Shown piece by piece: positions 29,360-37,626 of a stretch of DNA of 64,000 bases (its first letter is position 1; each line of letters opens with the position of its first letter). Made by a program: the position numbers and the translations under genes. Where the stretch lies: positions 798,911-862,910 of the forward strand of contig NZ_BMLS01000002.1 of assembly GCF_014645355.1 (NCBI RefSeq), given 5' to 3'. The notes beneath the pieces were generated by a model. It did no database searches. It was not told the origin of the DNA and worked only from the letters and a program-made list of their open reading frames with translations. This DNA comes from Bowmanella pacifica (GTDB lineage Bacteria > Pseudomonadota > Gammaproteobacteria > Enterobacterales > Alteromonadaceae).

Positions 29360-29371
29360 CCCAGCGCTGGG
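29360..29371. promoter_or_regulatory. 12-bp palindrome upstream of pyrB, candidate operator
   Basis: CCCAGCGCTGGG is a perfect palindrome 60 bases before the pyrB ATG. A possible extended -10 (TGCTAAAAT) ends at 29401, which puts the palindrome at or just above the -35 region. The position suits a repressor or activator, but no regulator is identified. Confidence 0.35.
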
Positions 29372-29431
29372 ATAGTCTTCCCCCTCTGGTCTTGCTAAAA
29401 TCCGTCTACTCCCAATCAAGCCGATATCCCC

Positions 29432-30448
29432 ATGAGCCAGTTCAAAGGTCAGCACATTCTTTCTGTCGATCAGTTCAATCGCGACAACATCCAGCAAGTG
29501 TTTCAGGTGGCGGATAAAATGCGCCCCTACGCGCATCGCCAAAAGCGCACTAAAGTGCTGGATGGTGCCATTCTGGGCAACCTGTTTTTTGAAGCCAGCA
29601 CCCGTACCCGGGTGAGTTTTGGCACGGCATTTAATCTGCTGGGAGGCGAGGTACGAGAAACCGCCGGTATGGCTACATCGGCCCTATCCAAAGGTGAATC
29701 GCTGTTTGATACCGCCAGAGTGCTATCCAGTTATTCGGATATCGTTGCCATGCGTCACCCAGATGCAGGCTCGGTGGCCGAATTTGCCGAAGGCAGCCGT
29801 GTGCCGGTCATCAATGGTGGTGACGGCCCCAATGAGCACCCCACTCAGGCCTTGCTGGATCTCTATACCATCAGCAAGGAACTGCAGTTCCACGGTGACA
29901 GCATAGAAGGCATGCATATCGCCATGATCGGCGATCTTAAACATGGTCGCACCGTACATTCGCTATCCAAACTGCTGAGCTTGTATAAGAACATCCGCTT
30001 TACCCTGATCTCCCCGCAGGAATTGGCCATGCCGCAATACATCATGGATGAAATAGAAAATGCAGGCCACAGCCTGCGGATAACGGATCAGTTGGAAGGC
30101 AGTGTAGATGCGGATATTTGTTATCAAACCCGCGTTCAGGAAGAGCGTTTCACGAGCAAAGATGAAGCCAACAAATACCGGGGTAAATTCCGTCTGAACC
30201 AGGATATTTATACCCGCCACTTCCAGTCCAAGACCGTGATTATGCACCCGCTACCGCGAGACTCCCGTGCAGATGCCAATGAACTGGACAACGATTTGAA
30301 TCTCAACCCTAATCTGGCCATTTTCCGCCAGGTGGATAATGGCGTGCTAATCCGTATGGCCCTGTTCGCTTTAACCCTGGGCGTCGAGAACATAGTCGAG
30401 AAGTACGATTGCGAAGTGCAGTGGTACAGCAATAAACAGAATATCTAA
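29432..30448 (+). CDS. pyrB: Aspartate carbamoyltransferase catalytic subunit
   Basis: 338 residues. It joins carbamoyl phosphate and aspartate in the first committed step of pyrimidine synthesis. The carbamoyl phosphate motif STRTR is at 56-60, the loop SKGES around 86-90, and HPTQ at 136-139. It is longer than E. coli PyrB (311), mainly at the C-terminus. No pyrI regulatory subunit gene follows; hemL is next, so allosteric control by PyrI cannot be inferred from this locus. No pyrBI-type leader peptide with attenuator is evident. Confidence 0.96.
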   Translation: MSQFKGQHILSVDQFNRDNIQQVFQVADKMRPYAHRQKRTKVLDGAILGNLFFEASTRTRVSFGTAFNLLGGEVRETAGMATSALSKGESLFDTARVLSSYSDIVAMRHPDAGSVAEFAEGSRVPVINGGDGPNEHPTQALLDLYTISKELQFHGDSIEGMHIAMIGDLKHGRTVHSLSKLLSLYKNIRFTLISPQELAMPQYIMDEIENAGHSLRITDQLEGSVDADICYQTRVQEERFTSKDEANKYRGKFRLNQDIYTRHFQSKTVIMHPLPRDSRADANELDNDLNLNPNLAIFRQVDNGVLIRMALFALTLGVENIVEKYDCEVQWYSNKQNI

Positions 30449-30482
30449 TCCTTTTTTCTTTTAACTAATTCAGGCTGTTAAC

Positions 30483-31763
30483 ATGCAAAAATCCATTCAG
30501 TTGTTCGAACGTGCCCAGCAGCATATTCCCGGTGGCGTTAACTCACCGGTTCGTGCCTTCAAAGCGGTGGGCGGCACACCGCTGTTTATTGAACGGGCTG
30601 ACGGCCCCTACCTGTTCGACGCCGATGGAAAACGCTATATCGACTATGTGCAGTCCTGGGGCCCTATGGTGCTGGGCCATAATCACCCTGCCATTCGTCA
30701 GGCAGTGTTGGACGCTGTGGACAAAGGCTTAAGCTTCGGTGCCCCCACCGAAGTCGAAGTACAGATGGCAGAACTGGTTAGCCAATTAGTGCCGTCAATG
30801 GAAATGGTGCGTATGGTGAACTCTGGCACCGAGGCGACCATGAGTGCCATTCGTTTGGCCCGCGGCTACACGGGACGCGACAAGATCCTGAAATTCGAAG
30901 GTTGTTACCACGGCCATGCCGATGCGTTGCTGGTAAAAGCCGGTTCTGGCGCCTTAACCTTGGGAGTGCCTAGCTCGCCGGGGATCCCTGCCGACTTCGC
31001 TCAGCATACTCTGACCGTGGAATACAATAATCTGAATAGCGTTCGTCAGGCATTTGCCGAGGTGGGTGAGCAGATTGCCTGCATTATCGTCGAACCTGTG
31101 GCTGGCAATATGAATTGTATCCCGCCGGTTGATGGCTTTCTGCAAGGTCTGCGTGCCATTTGTGATGAATATGGCTCGGTGTTGATTATCGATGAAGTAA
31201 TGACAGGTTTTCGTGTCGCTCTGGGCGGCGCGCAAGCCCATTATGGTATCACCCCGGATCTGACCTGTTTGGGTAAGGTTATCGGTGGCGGCATGCCGGT
31301 CGGTGCCTTTGGCGGTAAAGCCGACATTATGCGCCATATCGCACCCACAGGACCTGTGTATCAAGCTGGTACCTTATCCGGCAACCCGGTTGCTATGGCC
31401 GCCGGCATTGCCTCACTCACCGCCATTCAGCAACCTGGTTTGTATGAGCAACTCAGCCAAACCACCAAACAATTGGCGGAAGGCTTTAAAGCCTTGGCGG
31501 ATAAACACGGCATCCCCATGAGCATTAATTACGCGGGCAGCATGTTCGGCTTGTTCTTTACCGACGTCGAACGGGTGACCAATTACCAGCAAGCGATTAA
31601 CTGTAATCAGGAGCAATTTAACCGCTTCTACCACGCCATGTTGGCTGAAGGCGTCTACCTGGCTCCCGCTTCCTATGAAGCTGGCTTTGTCTCTGCCTGT
31701 CATGATCAGACGATTATCGAGCAAACCCTGGCAGCAGCGGATAAAGTGCTGGGCAGTTTGTAA
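30483..31763 (+). CDS. hemL: Glutamate-1-semialdehyde 2,1-aminomutase
   Basis: 426 residues, the standard length. It isomerises glutamate-1-semialdehyde to 5-aminolevulinate with PLP, the C5 route into heme. The Schiff-base Lys265 lies in [10 protein letters not shown] and the cofactor-binding Asp in LIIDEVM (about 237). The start sits 34 bases after pyrB, so the two may be co-transcribed, although they serve different pathways. Confidence 0.98.
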   Translation: MQKSIQLFERAQQHIPGGVNSPVRAFKAVGGTPLFIERADGPYLFDADGKRYIDYVQSWGPMVLGHNHPAIRQAVLDAVDKGLSFGAPTEVEVQMAELVSQLVPSMEMVRMVNSGTEATMSAIRLARGYTGRDKILKFEGCYHGHADALLVKAGSGALTLGVPSSPGIPADFAQHTLTVEYNNLNSVRQAFAEVGEQIACIIVEPVAGNMNCIPPVDGFLQGLRAICDEYGSVLIIDEVMTGFRVALGGAQAHYGITPDLTCLGKVIGGGMPVGAFGGKADIMRHIAPTGPVYQAGTLSGNPVAMAAGIASLTAIQQPGLYEQLSQTTKQLAEGFKALADKHGIPMSINYAGSMFGLFFTDVERVTNYQQAINCNQEQFNRFYHAMLAEGVYLAPASYEAGFVSACHDQTIIEQTLAAADKVLGSL

Positions 31764-32069
31764 GAAAAACTGCTTGAATGAACTAAACGTAGGCGCTTTG
31801 TGATGATATCAGGTGAATGTCTCCACAAAGCGCACTACATTATCTGGATATGGAAATTCCTTGCCTGAATCTTAAAGCACACCATTTTAGCAAAGGGGTA
31901 TTTAGCAAATACTGGTTGGTTTCAGCAGAATACTAGCGAACCACAACAAAAAAACGACAGAGTCTAACAACAATCCGGAATGACAATGGCAGTGTTTCTG
32001 AAAAATTGATGCATCTACAACTTCCTGTCTAGCCAATCAAAATGAAATACCAATGTAAACAAAATGCTA
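31764..32069. other. Intergenic region with a 10-bp inverted repeat
   Basis: No gene is visible in these 306 bases between hemL and the convergent PAS-GGDEF gene. A perfect inverted repeat, GCGCTTTGTG (31793-31802) and CACAAAGCGC (31824-31833), encloses a 21-base loop 30 bases beyond hemL. There is no T-run. A second small hairpin, GTATTT/AAATAC, is near 31900. Either could be a transcript end or an RNA structure. Confidence 0.5.
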
Positions 32070-32990
32070 TTACAATTGCCTAGCCTTTTCGATAACACAA
32101 TTTCGGCCACTATTTTTTGCCTGATAAAGCCCGCTGTCGGCTCTTTTAATTAAGCTTTCTATGTCATCTCCTGGTGTCAACGTGCTTACCCCTGCGCTGA
32201 TGGTGATAGAGTAAGACTCCCCTAGTTCCTGCTCAAAATCATAACTGCCGACAGTGGTACGCAACCGCTGAGCAAGTTGAACGGCATCTTCCAGGTTGGT
32301 ATTGGGCAGCAATACCGCAAATTCCTCACCGCCGTAGCGACATAGCAGATCCTGCTGACGAAGCTGTTTGTTGCACAAAGTCGTGATACTGAATAACACT
32401 TTGTCGCCAGACACATGACCAAACTTATCATTTACCCGTTTAAAGTGATCCAGGTCGAAGATAATTAGCGATAAAGGGTGGGAATAACGATGAAACTCGG
32501 CGACCCGTTCCTGTAATGCCTCCATCAGTTTTCGCCGGTTATAGGCCCCGGTTAATTCATCCTGTTCTGAAAGCGTCTTCAGTTGCCTTTGCATGTTGTA
32601 GTGTTCGGTAATATTGCGGGCGACCCATACCACGGCCCGCTCGCCCCGAAATGGCCTGCGAAGCGGCTGAACGCGCCCCTCAAACCAAATATCCTGTTCG
32701 GGTCCCTCCGCCAGCTCCATGCCTTTTATTTCGTGCGCCCCCAGGGAGTATTCGACAGTACGCAAACGTCCTTCTTCCAGGGTTTGCTGAATTTGCTGTA
32801 AAAACCAGTCGGCCCGCGCTTTTGGCATAACGTCATGCAAGCTGAAGTTAACTAAGTGAGAACCGTCATGGTAATAACGGGCATCATGACCACCGATTAA
32901 GGCAAGGTATTTACCCGATTCAGACAGCACGAACACCGGATCGGGCAGCGCTGCCAACATCTCCATCAATAGCTCAAGATTCTGCTTCAA
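32070..32990 (-). CDS. PAS-GGDEF diguanylate cyclase
   Basis: 306 residues, no membrane segment. A PAS domain (about 8-130) is followed by a GGDEF domain (about 140-305). The active motif is GGEEF (220-224), which is a working variant, and the product-inhibition site RQQD (211-214) stands five residues before it. The protein should make c-di-GMP and be feedback-limited. The sensed signal is unknown. It is divergent from the TPR-GGDEF gene, 218 bases apart. Confidence 0.9.
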   Translation of the reverse strand: MKQNLELLMEMLAALPDPVFVLSESGKYLALIGGHDARYYHDGSHLVNFSLHDVMPKARADWFLQQIQQTLEEGRLRTVEYSLGAHEIKGMELAEGPEQDIWFEGRVQPLRRPFRGERAVVWVARNITEHYNMQRQLKTLSEQDELTGAYNRRKLMEALQERVAEFHRYSHPLSLIIFDLDHFKRVNDKFGHVSGDKVLFSITTLCNKQLRQQDLLCRYGGEEFAVLLPNTNLEDAVQLAQRLRTTVGSYDFEQELGESYSITISAGVSTLTPGDDIESLIKRADSGLYQAKNSGRNCVIEKARQL

Positions 32991-33208
32991 GTCGGCTCCG
33001 CTTTATCAAGCTGACAACAAGGATGTTCAATGCAACGACTCCTCACCTTTACTGCGCGGGAGTTTTGCTAAAACACAGGTTAAACACCACTAAGTTCGGG
33101 TTACAAATGTGACACTTAGGTTAAAACTATATTAGCATGGGTAACAAGGAGCGATACCTTCTTCGTTTGCCAACGAGTTGAAAGGAAGTTGCATCAAAAG
33201 GGATAGGG

Positions 33209-35317
33209 ATGAGCAAATCACCGCATCTGTTGTCATTAATATTCTGTTTGCTGCTGGGCTGCGCCTTGCCTGCTCTGGCACAGGATAGTTATGCCAGAAC
33301 ATTGCTTGAAGAGGCGCGGCAACAACGTGAAATGGGTCAAACAGCCCAGGCAACGCGGTTGGCCGAGCAAGCCTTATCCTTAGCTAAAGACAGCGCCAGC
33401 CAGTCTGATAAGGGCAGAGCATTGCTGGAATTAGCCGAGATTGCCCGGGAGCGGGGAGATATCGACGCTTCTGTTGAACAGTTAAACCACGCTCAACAAG
33501 TGCTGGAACAAACCCAGGATCTTCAAGCCCAGGCAAAAGTGATAAATGCCAAAGCCGCCAACCTGCGCACACAGGGCCAGCATCCACAGGCGCTAACCCT
33601 TAGCCAAGAAGCCCTTGAACTATATAAAGGTATCGGGGATGAAAAAGGGATGGCCGACGCCTACACCGCCATTGGTGTCTCTCTCGAATGGCAGGGTGCC
33701 TGGCAAGAAGCACTGCTGGCCTACAACAGTGCTCTGGAGATTGCCCGTAAATACAACGATATCGTCGGTTTGGCGACCGCGTTTTACAATATTGGCGAAA
33801 TTCATCGTGACCTGGGCGATAAAAGCACCGCCCTTACCTACTTCCAGGATGCATTGCGGCTGGATATAGACTCCGGTCAGCCTAAAAACATTGCCTACAG
33901 TCACACTAAGGTTGCCACGGTTTTAATGGAATTAGGTCGCCTTGATGAAGCCCGGCAGCAGGTAAAAGAAGCACAGCAACTGTTCCGGCACATCGAGGCC
34001 GAGCGCGACAGTCTGTGGGCTACATTAGTGCAAGCACGAATAGAATTTACCGCCGGAAATCTGTCTCTGGCCGAACAACTACTGCAAACCGCTTTGCTTG
34101 GTGTTCAGGAAAAAGAGGTGCTCGACCTCAATGTCGACGCCCATCTGCAACTGGCCGAGCTGTACCTGAAACAGAAGCAACTTGATTTAGCCAAACAGCA
34201 TATAGAGCAAGGCTACGCCCTGGCCAGACAGCAACAAAGTAAGGAAAAACAAGCGGATTTTGAAGCATTAAGCGTCAACCTCTTTGCACAGCAGCAAGAC
34301 TTCTATCAGGCGTTTTCTGCACAACAGAAACTCCAGCAACTAAAAGACGAGTTGATGGACAAACACCGGGCCGAGTCTCTGGCTCGCATGCAAAGTCAGG
34401 CTGAATTTACCCGCCGGGCTCAGGAAATTGCCTTACTGAAAAAAGATCAGGAGCTGCAGCTTACCGCTGCCGAACGGGAGCGTTTTTTTTGGTCGCTATG
34501 GATAGTCGCCCTGACCAGCGGCTTTCTGGTGCTGTTTCTGGCATATGGAAAATACAGCCAGCGCCGCCAAACTCGTCTCCTCAGCGAGCAGGTGGCCCAG
34601 CGCACCGAACAGTTAAATGCCAAAAATCAGGAATTGCAGGAAGCGTATCGCCAGGTAGAACAAGCCAGTACCACAGATCCGCTGACCGGGCTGAGAAACC
34701 GACGTTTTCTTGAGCAAAATCTGCAACCGGATCTGCAAAGAAGCTTACGGCTGCATCGTGATCATCCCGAAAGCGTCGAGCAGGACTTATTGTTTTTCCT
34801 GGTGGATCTGGATGACTTTAAACAGGTAAACGATGTGTATGGCCATAGTGCCGGCGATCTGGTCTTGCAACAATTTGCCGACCTGCTGAAACAGGTATTC
34901 CGCGGCTCGGACTACCTATTGAGATGGGGCGGTGAGGAGTTTTTGGTTATTTCCCGTTTTACACACCGAAAGCAGGCCGCCGAGCTGGCACAGCGTCTGT
35001 TAGACACGGTACTTGAACACCCTTTTACCTTAACGGACGGCACCTTGCTGCCGAAAAGTTGTTCCATTGGATATTGCTGCTTTCCGTTAGCACCGGAGCA
35101 TTCTCAACAAATTGGCTGGCAGCAGGTGCTGGAGGCTGCTGATGCCTGCCTGTATGCGGCCAAATCGTCGGGAAAGCACTGCTGGATTGGCATTGAGGGC
35201 GTGCAAAAAACCTATCTGCCATCACCGCCCTGTCATTGGCCACAACTCGCTCAACAGGACAAGTTAGTTATTAAAGCCTCAATAGACAATATCTGCTGGC
35301 CATCAACGCCAGATTAG
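33209..35317 (+). CDS. TPR-sensor diguanylate cyclase, membrane-bound
   Basis: 702 residues. Signal peptide (about 1-24), a periplasmic array of tetratricopeptide repeats (about 30-390), coiled coil, one membrane segment (about 430-448), a second coiled coil, and a GGDEF domain with GGEEF at 574-578 and the inhibitory site RGSD at 565-568. It probably senses a periplasmic protein or peptide through the repeats and makes c-di-GMP in the cytoplasm. Its end overlaps the end of the convergent mrcB by 4 bases. Confidence 0.9.
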   Translation: MSKSPHLLSLIFCLLLGCALPALAQDSYARTLLEEARQQREMGQTAQATRLAEQALSLAKDSASQSDKGRALLELAEIARERGDIDASVEQLNHAQQVLEQTQDLQAQAKVINAKAANLRTQGQHPQALTLSQEALELYKGIGDEKGMADAYTAIGVSLEWQGAWQEALLAYNSALEIARKYNDIVGLATAFYNIGEIHRDLGDKSTALTYFQDALRLDIDSGQPKNIAYSHTKVATVLMELGRLDEARQQVKEAQQLFRHIEAERDSLWATLVQARIEFTAGNLSLAEQLLQTALLGVQEKEVLDLNVDAHLQLAELYLKQKQLDLAKQHIEQGYALARQQQSKEKQADFEALSVNLFAQQQDFYQAFSAQQKLQQLKDELMDKHRAESLARMQSQAEFTRRAQEIALLKKDQELQLTAAERERFFWSLWIVALTSGFLVLFLAYGKYSQRRQTRLLSEQVAQRTEQLNAKNQELQEAYRQVEQASTTDPLTGLRNRRFLEQNLQPDLQRSLRLHRDHPESVEQDLLFFLVDLDDFKQVNDVYGHSAGDLVLQQFADLLKQVFRGSDYLLRWGGEEFLVISRFTHRKQAAELAQRLLDTVLEHPFTLTDGTLLPKSCSIGYCCFPLAPEHSQQIGWQQVLEAADACLYAAKSSGKHCWIGIEGVQKTYLPSPPCHWPQLAQQDKLVIKASIDNICWPSTPD

Positions 35318-37626
35318 TCACCAAACAAGCGTTCCCAGAAACTCTTCTTCTTAGGCGCCTGTTTAGGTTCACGCTTACCATCGCAGTCCTTAGGTGCTGC
35401 CAGGGCATCAAGCACCGCAGGTACACTGATACTCTGAGGACAGCCAGGCTGCATATGCTGACCTGTTACGCTGTCAAAATGGGCAATCCCCAATCCCTGC
35501 GGGAAAGGTCTCACCAAGGATTTGGGGTGCTGGCGCTTTAAATACTCGATGTAAATGGGCAAGGCACCACTTGCGCCGGCCAAACCTGTGGTGTCGTTAT
35601 TGTCTTTTCCTAACCAGATCGTGGCCAGATTGTTGCGGTCAAAACCGGCATACCAACTATCCCGATAATCGTCTGTGGTACCAGTTTTGCCTGCCAGATG
35701 CAGGTTAGGGAAGGTCTGCTTCAGCACCTTGGCCGTGCCATCCCGGGTCACCTTGTTTAGCGCATAGTTGAGCAAATACACCGCCTTACGGTCGGCACGG
35801 CGCTCGGCGTGCACCTGCTGTTGCCATATCAAACGACCATCAGAGTCTGTGACCGTATCAATGCTATGAAGGGGAATATATAAACCTTCGTTGGCTAGGG
35901 TTTGGTACATCTGATTCACTTCAAGCGGCGTAAAAGCAGCTGCCCCCAAGGTCAGCGCCGGGTATTCACTGACATCTTCTTCAACCCCCAGGCGCTTGAG
36001 GGTGTAAGCGATTTCACTCAAGCCCACTTCCATCCCCAGGCTAACAGTCGGCACATTGAGTGAACGACTGAGCGCCATCAACAGAGACACCTCCCCACGG
36101 TACTTTCGATCAGCATTTTGTGGCGACCACAACTGCCCCTGGCTGCTTTTTAACTTAATCGGCTCATCTCTCAGCGGCGTGGCCAGATTATAATAAGCCG
36201 GCTGCTCCAGCGCGGTAAGATATACCACAGGTTTAATGATCGAGCCTATCTGTCGACGGGCGTCCAAGGCGCGGTTAAATCCCTGATAATCGGTATTGCG
36301 GCTGCCGACCAACGCACGTATCTCTCCGGTCGCAATGTCACTCACCACCATGGCCGCTTCAAGGTCACTGATATTGCGACGTTTCTCTATGCTGTTCAGC
36401 CCCTGACTGACCACTTGCTCAGCCTTGCGCTGAGCAAGTGGGTCCAAGGTAGTAAAAATCTTAATGCCGGCTTGATGCAAAGAAGGATCCGGTAAGGCAA
36501 CATGTAATTCCCGCCGCACCTGATCCATAAAGGCCGGATGTTTACCTTTGGCCAGCTTAGAACCCTGCGCCAGACCAAGTGGCGTTTTGAGCCAGGCTGC
36601 ATATTCGGCGGCGGAAGCCTGCTGGTCATCAAAGTAAAGACGCAGTACCAGATTGCGTCGTTCGGTCACCCGTTCTTCATGGCGCCTGGGATTGAAGAAT
36701 GAGGGCCCCTTAATGATCCCCACCAGCATCGCCATTTCAGGAACACTCAGCTCATTTAGCGGCCGGTCAAAATAAAAGTAACTGGCCAAGCCAAACCCAT
36801 GTACCGCATTGGCACCGTTTTGCCCTAAAAAGACTTCGTTCAGGTATGCTTCGAGGATTTCATCTTTGCTGTAGCGCAGCTCGATCAACAATGACATCAG
36901 CGCTTCATTGAGCTTACGGCTGAGTGATTTTTCCTGGCTGAGGAAGAAGTTTTTCACTAACTGCTGGGTTAGGGTACTGCCGCCCTGCACCGCTCGTCCG
37001 GCGCTAAGGTTAGCAATTAAGGCCCGCACAATAGCCAAAGGCGCCACGCCGAAATGGTGATAGAAATCCCGGTCTTCCACCAGCAACAGCATTTGCACTA
37101 ATTCAGAAGGTACATCAGCCAGTTCCACCAGCATCCTATCTTCCTGGCTACTATTGGTAAAACGGGTCACCAACCAAGGCTCAAGCCTGAGGGTCTTTTG
37201 TGCTTTACCACCATCCAACTGTATGGAAGTCAGTTCGCCTTTGGCAAAATTTAATGTCACCAAGGCTTCATCTGCAAAACCATCAGCAAACTCAAAAGCG
37301 CGGCGATGAAAAACTAACTTGTTGCCTTGCCGACTATACTGACCGCTCCCTTTGACTGTCGAGACACGGCGGTATGCAAGCCATTCCAGCTCTTCCACCA
37401 CCTCATCCATATCCAGTTCCTGACCGACCTGCAACAACATCGGCCGAGCATAAATTTGGGCGGGCACCTGCCATTTATTGCCACTGAACTTATCTTTAAT
37501 CTGTGCATCCAGATACAAACAGTAAGCCGTCAGGCACACCAGACTGACCAATATAATCTTAAGGCTGTGACGCCATAGCCACTTAAACGGATTGCGGGAC
37601 GGCTTACCCGCCTTACTCTTACTCAT
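35314..37626 (-). CDS. mrcB: Penicillin-binding protein 1B
   Basis: 770 residues. A cytoplasmic basic tail and one membrane helix (about 22-39) precede a UB2H-type domain, the GT51 glycosyltransferase (catalytic Glu184 in VEDRDF; GGSTLTQQL at 215-223) and a class A transpeptidase with Ser462-x-x-Lys465 (GSIIKP), SxN in SRSLN and KTGTT near residue 645. It polymerises and cross-links peptidoglycan. The start overlaps the hrpB stop (TAATG), so the pair is translationally coupled, the same order as in E. coli. Confidence 0.95.
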   Translation of the reverse strand: MSKSKAGKPSRNPFKWLWRHSLKIILVSLVCLTAYCLYLDAQIKDKFSGNKWQVPAQIYARPMLLQVGQELDMDEVVEELEWLAYRRVSTVKGSGQYSRQGNKLVFHRRAFEFADGFADEALVTLNFAKGELTSIQLDGGKAQKTLRLEPWLVTRFTNSSQEDRMLVELADVPSELVQMLLLVEDRDFYHHFGVAPLAIVRALIANLSAGRAVQGGSTLTQQLVKNFFLSQEKSLSRKLNEALMSLLIELRYSKDEILEAYLNEVFLGQNGANAVHGFGLASYFYFDRPLNELSVPEMAMLVGIIKGPSFFNPRRHEERVTERRNLVLRLYFDDQQASAAEYAAWLKTPLGLAQGSKLAKGKHPAFMDQVRRELHVALPDPSLHQAGIKIFTTLDPLAQRKAEQVVSQGLNSIEKRRNISDLEAAMVVSDIATGEIRALVGSRNTDYQGFNRALDARRQIGSIIKPVVYLTALEQPAYYNLATPLRDEPIKLKSSQGQLWSPQNADRKYRGEVSLLMALSRSLNVPTVSLGMEVGLSEIAYTLKRLGVEEDVSEYPALTLGAAAFTPLEVNQMYQTLANEGLYIPLHSIDTVTDSDGRLIWQQQVHAERRADRKAVYLLNYALNKVTRDGTAKVLKQTFPNLHLAGKTGTTDDYRDSWYAGFDRNNLATIWLGKDNNDTTGLAGASGALPIYIEYLKRQHPKSLVRPFPQGLGIAHFDSVTGQHMQPGCPQSISVPAVLDALAAPKDCDGKREPKQAPKKKSFWERLFGD

